Positions 6,203 through 8,228 of a stretch of DNA of 8,228 nucleotides are shown piece after piece. The stretch's first letter is position 1; the number at the start of each line of letters is the position of its first letter. This DNA is from Rhodospirillales bacterium. GTDB taxonomy: Bacteria; Pseudomonadota; Alphaproteobacteria; UBA9219. A program made the translations under genes and the position numbers. The stretch lies in contig JAATFY010000264.1 of assembly GCA_015654915.1 (NCBI GenBank), positions 1-8,228 of the forward strand. Reading direction: 5' to 3'. Under the pieces are notes generated by a model, which saw nothing but the letters and a program-made list of their open reading frames with translations, searched no databases and was not told the origin of the DNA.

Positions 6203-6248
6203 TGAATAAAGTTTTCCATGCAATTCACAGGGGCCAAAATCACTCTCT

Positions 6249-6260
6249 AAATAGCTATTT
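6249..6260. repeat. Perfect 12-bp palindrome in the AT-rich segment
   Basis: AAATAGCTATTT is its own reverse complement. It lies in the AT-rich part of the ppsR-hemE gap, 25 bp before a second 12-bp palindrome. It could be a dimeric protein site or an unwinding-prone element; the function is unknown. Confidence 0.7.
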
Positions 6261-6266
6261 TATCTC

Positions 6267-6275
6267 TTGCCCACA
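6267..6275 (+). promoter_or_regulatory. Possible DnaA box (7 of 9)
   Basis: TTGCCCACA matches TTATCCACA except at positions 3 and 4 and keeps the conserved CCACA end. It lies between the two AT-rich palindromes. On its own it is weak evidence; its location makes it plausible. Confidence 0.4.
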
Positions 6276-6285
6276 GGCATATGAA

Positions 6286-6297
6286 AAAATGCATTTT
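6286..6297. repeat. Second perfect 12-bp palindrome
   Basis: AAAATGCATTTT is a perfect palindrome, preceded by two more A residues. Together with 6249-6260 it makes two 12-bp palindromes within 49 bp. Confidence 0.7.
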
Positions 6298-6348
6298 AAA
6301 TCATTTCGAATAAAGACTGTAAAAGAATCCGAAAACAGGCCATAAATT

Positions 6349-6359
6349 TTATCCCCGCT
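6349..6359 (+). promoter_or_regulatory. Third DnaA-like box, opposite orientation
   Basis: TTATCCCCGCT is the reverse complement of the core shared by the two direct repeats (AGCGGGGATAA), on the other strand. It closes the AT-rich segment and directly precedes the CTA triplets. Confidence 0.55.
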
Positions 6360-6390
6360 ATACCGCCTATCTACTACCTACCACCACTTA
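6358..6390. other. CTA-triplet run, DnaA-trio-like
   Basis: Immediately after the third DnaA-like box, the plus strand has CTA at 6358, 6367, 6371, 6374 and 6378, then CCA at 6381 and 6384. A short GC-rich patch (ACCGCC, 6362-6367) separates the first CTA from the others. Read 3' to 5' on the minus strand these are GAT and GGT triplets. Basal unwinding systems described in bacterial origins consist of a DnaA box, a GC-rich patch, then repeated 3'-GAT-type trios that DnaA binds as single strand. The arrangement here fits, although some triplets are separated by one extra base. Confidence 0.45.
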
Positions 6391-6405
6391 TTATCTTTTA
6401 ATAAG
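6387..6405. repeat. Inverted repeat upstream of hemE
   Basis: CTTATTA (6387-6393) and TAATAAG (6399-6405) form a perfect 7-bp inverted repeat around a 5-nt centre. It lies 14 bp before the hemE start, at the edge of the triplet run. It could be an operator controlling hemE, or part of the unwinding region. It is too A/T-rich for a terminator. Confidence 0.6.
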
Positions 6406-6419
6406 AATGGAAAAGAAGA

Positions 6420-7460
6420 ATGTATGAAACGGAAAAACCGGTCTTGAAAGTTTTGCGAGGAGAAAAACCTGATCGCACGCCTGTCTGGCTGATGCGCCAG
6501 GCAGGACGTTATCTGCCGGAATACATGGAATTACGAAAGAAAGCCGGAAATTTTCTCGATCTGTGTCTGACGCCGGAATGGGCCAGCGACATTACCTTGC
6601 AGCCGATCCGCCGTTTCGGTCTCGATGCGGCCATTCTGTTCGCCGATATCCTTCTGGTTCCCATGGCGCTTGGCGTCAAACTGGAATTCCGCGAAGGCGA
6701 AGGCCCTGTTTTACAACCTGTCGAAAATGAAAACGCCATAGACAAGCTGTTGTTCGACAATGAAAAAACTTTGCCGGTTTATGAAACCATCGTTCGTGTC
6801 AAAAGCGAATTGCACAGGAATACAGCGCTGATCGGTTTCTGCGGCGCGCCGTGGACCGTGGCGTGTTACATGATCGACGGCAACAGCAAGACCGGCTTTA
6901 CCAAGGCGAAAGCATGGGTGGCGGAAAAACCGGCCCTGCTGGGCAAGCTGATTGCCACGCTGGTCGGTGCCAGCGAAATTTACCTGAACGAGCAAATCGA
7001 CGCCGGAGCCGAAGCCTTGCAAATCTTCGATAGCTGGGCTGGGTTGATCGAAGGCAAGGATTTTACCCGCTGGGTGATTGAGCCGACGCGCGAATTGGTT
7101 AACCGCATCAAGGCAAAACATCCGCATATACCCGTCATCGGGTTTCCCCGCGAGGCCGCCAATGAAGGTTATCGCGATTACATTCTGAAAACCGGCGTCG
7201 ATGCGCTCAGCATCGATACCGCCATGTCTTTGGACTATGCGAAAAAACAACTGCAGCCGGTCAAGCCTTTGCAAGGCAATCTCAATCCGCAAATTCTGGT
7301 CAAGGGTGGCGACACCATGAAAAATGCCGCCGCAAAAATCCTGAATACATTCGGTCCCCTGCATATTTTCAATCTCGGCCATGGCGTCGTACCGGAAACG
7401 CCGCCGGAACACGTGGCCGAGCTGGTCGATTTTGTTCACAATTTTACATTCCCCGCATGA
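6420..7460 (+). CDS. hemE: Uroporphyrinogen decarboxylase
   Basis: This 346-residue cytoplasmic enzyme removes four carboxyl groups from uroporphyrinogen III to give coproporphyrinogen III in haem synthesis. The active-site signatures are complete: PVWLMRQAGRYLPEY (21-35) with R26 and R30, LFADILLVP (73-81) with the catalytic D76, FCGAPWTVACYM with Y150, FDSWAG with S205, GFPREA (241-246), and NLGHGVVPETPPEHV with H321. These correspond in order to the known substrate-contacting residues of human and bacterial enzymes. The length is standard. The ATG at 6420 gives the usual short N-terminus; only a weak purine-rich GGAAAAG precedes it. Its stop overlaps the hemH start as ATGA, so the two are co-translated. 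It borders the proposed origin, as hemE does in Caulobacter. Its promoter must lie inside the origin-like gap, so transcription here could influence initiation. Confidence 0.98.
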   Translation: MYETEKPVLKVLRGEKPDRTPVWLMRQAGRYLPEYMELRKKAGNFLDLCLTPEWASDITLQPIRRFGLDAAILFADILLVPMALGVKLEFREGEGPVLQPVENENAIDKLLFDNEKTLPVYETIVRVKSELHRNTALIGFCGAPWTVACYMIDGNSKTGFTKAKAWVAEKPALLGKLIATLVGASEIYLNEQIDAGAEALQIFDSWAGLIEGKDFTRWVIEPTRELVNRIKAKHPHIPVIGFPREAANEGYRDYILKTGVDALSIDTAMSLDYAKKQLQPVKPLQGNLNPQILVKGGDTMKNAAAKILNTFGPLHIFNLGHGVVPETPPEHVAELVDFVHNFTFPA

Positions 7461-8228
7461 CGAAAACGGCGGTCATTCTTTTCAATCTCGGCGGCCCGGA
7501 CAAGCCCGAAGCGGTCCGTCCGTTCCTGTTCAATCTTTTCAACGATCCGGCCATTATCCGTTTGCCCGCGCCCCTGCGCACTTTTCTCGCACATCTGATC
7601 GCCAAACGCCGCGCCCCGATTGCCGAGGCCATTTACGCCAAAATCGGCGGCCGTTCGCCCATTCTGGAAAACACCCGCGCGCAGGCACGGGCTCTGGAGA
7701 TTGCCCTCAATAGCGGCGCGGAAAATTTCAAATGTTTCATGGCTATGCGTTACTGGCGCCCCTTCGTCGAGCAAACCGTCGGGAACGTGAAAGATTACGC
7801 GCCGGATCGAATTGTTCTACTGCCGCTCTATCCGCAATTCTCCACGACAACGACGGCTTCGAGCCTCAAATCGTGGCGGCTGGCCGCGAAAAAAGCGGGG
7901 GTGAATGCGCCCGCAAAAACCGTCTGCTGCTATCCCGACGAAGCCGGCTTTATTGCAACGCTGGCGGCATCGACCCGCGCGGCGTATGAAAAAGCCAAGG
8001 CGTTCGGCGCGCCGCGCATTCTGTTTTCGGCGCATGGCTTGCCGGAAACAATCGTCAAGGCCGGCGATCCCTACCAATGGCAATGCGAGCGTACTGCGGC
8101 GGCTCTGGTAAAAACGCTCGGCATGCCGGCACTGGATTGGACTCTTTGTTACCAAAGCCGTGTCGGCCGCCTGAAATGGATCGGGCCTTCCACCGATCAG
8201 GAAATCATCCGCGCCGGCAAGGAAAAAG
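7457..8228 (+). CDS. hemH: Ferrochelatase, 3' part beyond the window
   Basis: The frame from the ATG at 7457 is open to the window edge, giving 257 residues of a protein normally about 340 long. Ferrochelatase inserts Fe2+ into protoporphyrin IX. The N-terminus VILFNLGGPDKPEAVRPFL (6-24) is typical, as are GGRSPI (64-69), AMRYWRP (96-102), LPLYPQFSTTT (122-132), and SAHGLPE (191-197) with H193, the metal/porphyrin-site histidine. GDPY (203-206) and YQSRVG (232-237) follow. The ATG overlaps the hemE TGA by 4 bp. Residue 238 is arginine, where I recall the family usually having proline (QSRVGP); this may be natural variation. The C-terminal section, including any later conserved glutamate, is outside the window, so completeness cannot be judged. 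Confidence 0.97.
   Translation, partial: MTKTAVILFNLGGPDKPEAVRPFLFNLFNDPAIIRLPAPLRTFLAHLIAKRRAPIAEAIYAKIGGRSPILENTRAQARALEIALNSGAENFKCFMAMRYWRPFVEQTVGNVKDYAPDRIVLLPLYPQFSTTTTASSLKSWRLAAKKAGVNAPAKTVCCYPDEAGFIATLAASTRAAYEKAKAFGAPRILFSAHGLPETIVKAGDPYQWQCERTAAALVKTLGMPALDWTLCYQSRVGRLKWIGPSTDQEIIRAGKEK

Larger units (their letters stand above)
6050..6419. other. Candidate chromosomal replication origin (oriC) between ppsR and hemE
   Basis: This 370-bp gap lacks a credible gene; the short open frames in it have no recognisable family features. Three copies of the 9-mer TTATCCCCG, 7 of 9 matches to the DnaA box TTATCCACA, lie at 6082-6090 (-), 6191-6199 (-) and 6349-6357 (+). TTGCCCACA at 6267-6275 also matches 7 of 9, and ATTCACA occurs twice as the 3' part of weaker sites (6141-6147, 6223-6229). 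The segment 6241-6350 is 76 of 110 A/T by hand count, much richer than the flanking genes. CTA triplets follow the third box. In Caulobacter the origin adjoins hemE, and the ppsR/hemE junction is an origin site in several Alphaproteobacteria. The genes on both sides point away from the gap. There is no perfect DnaA box and no full CtrA site (TTAA-N7-TTAA). One GANTC methylation site is present (6325-6329). Confidence 0.65.

Noticed and set aside
6046..6243. A 65-codon minus-strand open frame and a 74-codon plus-strand frame (6121-6345) in the ppsR-hemE gap
   Set aside because: Both have low-complexity, family-less translations, no ribosome binding site, and run across the repeats and AT-rich DNA. 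They are better explained as chance frames in an origin-like region.
6296..6401. CtrA binding sites as in the Caulobacter origin
   Set aside because: TTAA occurs at 6296-6299 and 6398-6401 but never as TTAA-N7-TTAA, so I see no full CtrA site.
6711..7439. A 242-codon minus-strand frame opposite hemE
   Set aside because: HemE is complete and motif-perfect on the plus strand; the antisense frame is a by-product of codon bias.
7436..8155. Several short frames on both strands at the right end
   Set aside because: All lie inside the partial ferrochelatase frame, which is open from 7457 to the window edge and carries the family motifs.
1..8228. Novel defence, toxin-antitoxin, secretion or biosynthetic system
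   Set aside because: Every convincing gene belongs to a known housekeeping or common family. The only poorly known protein is the DUF6489-like one, and the unusual signal is in non-coding DNA.

Overview
The window looks like the chromosomal origin neighbourhood of an alphaproteobacterium with a mid-to-high GC genome. The evidence is the divergent pair ppsR / hemE with an AT-rich non-coding gap between them, the ppsR-aroE-coaE-dnaQ gene string, the hemE-hemH pair, an mnmE ending in FCIGK, and a DUF6489-type small protein. I cannot name a genus. Nearly all of it is housekeeping, and I see no defence island, phage, transposase, CRISPR array, tRNA or rRNA.

Layout. 1-201 is non-coding, with a C homopolymer, an imperfect inverted repeat and two hairpins at the 3' end of mnmE. 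mnmE (tRNA wobble-uridine modification GTPase) runs leftward at 202-1530. 1531-1683 holds a cloverleaf-like palindromic repeat. A translationally coupled leftward pair follows: a DUF6489-like 98-residue protein and a thioredoxin-like [2Fe-2S] ferredoxin (2303 to 1684). A short divergent promoter region with a 10-bp palindrome separates this pair from a rightward dienelactone hydrolase (2404-3102). That gene ends tail-to-tail, with a 4-bp overlap, against dnaQ. The leftward operon ppsR-aroE-coaE-dnaQ (6049 to 3099) is tightly packed, with two 4-bp stop/start overlaps and one 7-bp gap.

6050-6419 is the most interesting stretch: 370 bp without a convincing gene. It carries three copies of a DnaA-box-like 9-mer TTATCCCCG, two of them inside a 26-bp direct repeat. 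It also has a segment of about 69% AT with two perfect 12-bp palindromes, and a run of CTA triplets next to the third DnaA-like box. That run resembles the DnaA-trio of basal unwinding systems. I propose it as oriC or part of it, as in Caulobacter, whose origin lies beside hemE. To its right, hemE (6420-7460) and hemH (7457 to past the window end) run rightward and catalyse two late steps of haem synthesis.

Every gene except the dienelactone hydrolase is transcribed away from the proposed origin, as expected for co-orientation with replication forks. Compared with the order I recall for many Alphaproteobacteria, maf is missing between ppsR and aroE, and mnmE sits on the ppsR side of the origin instead of the hemE side.
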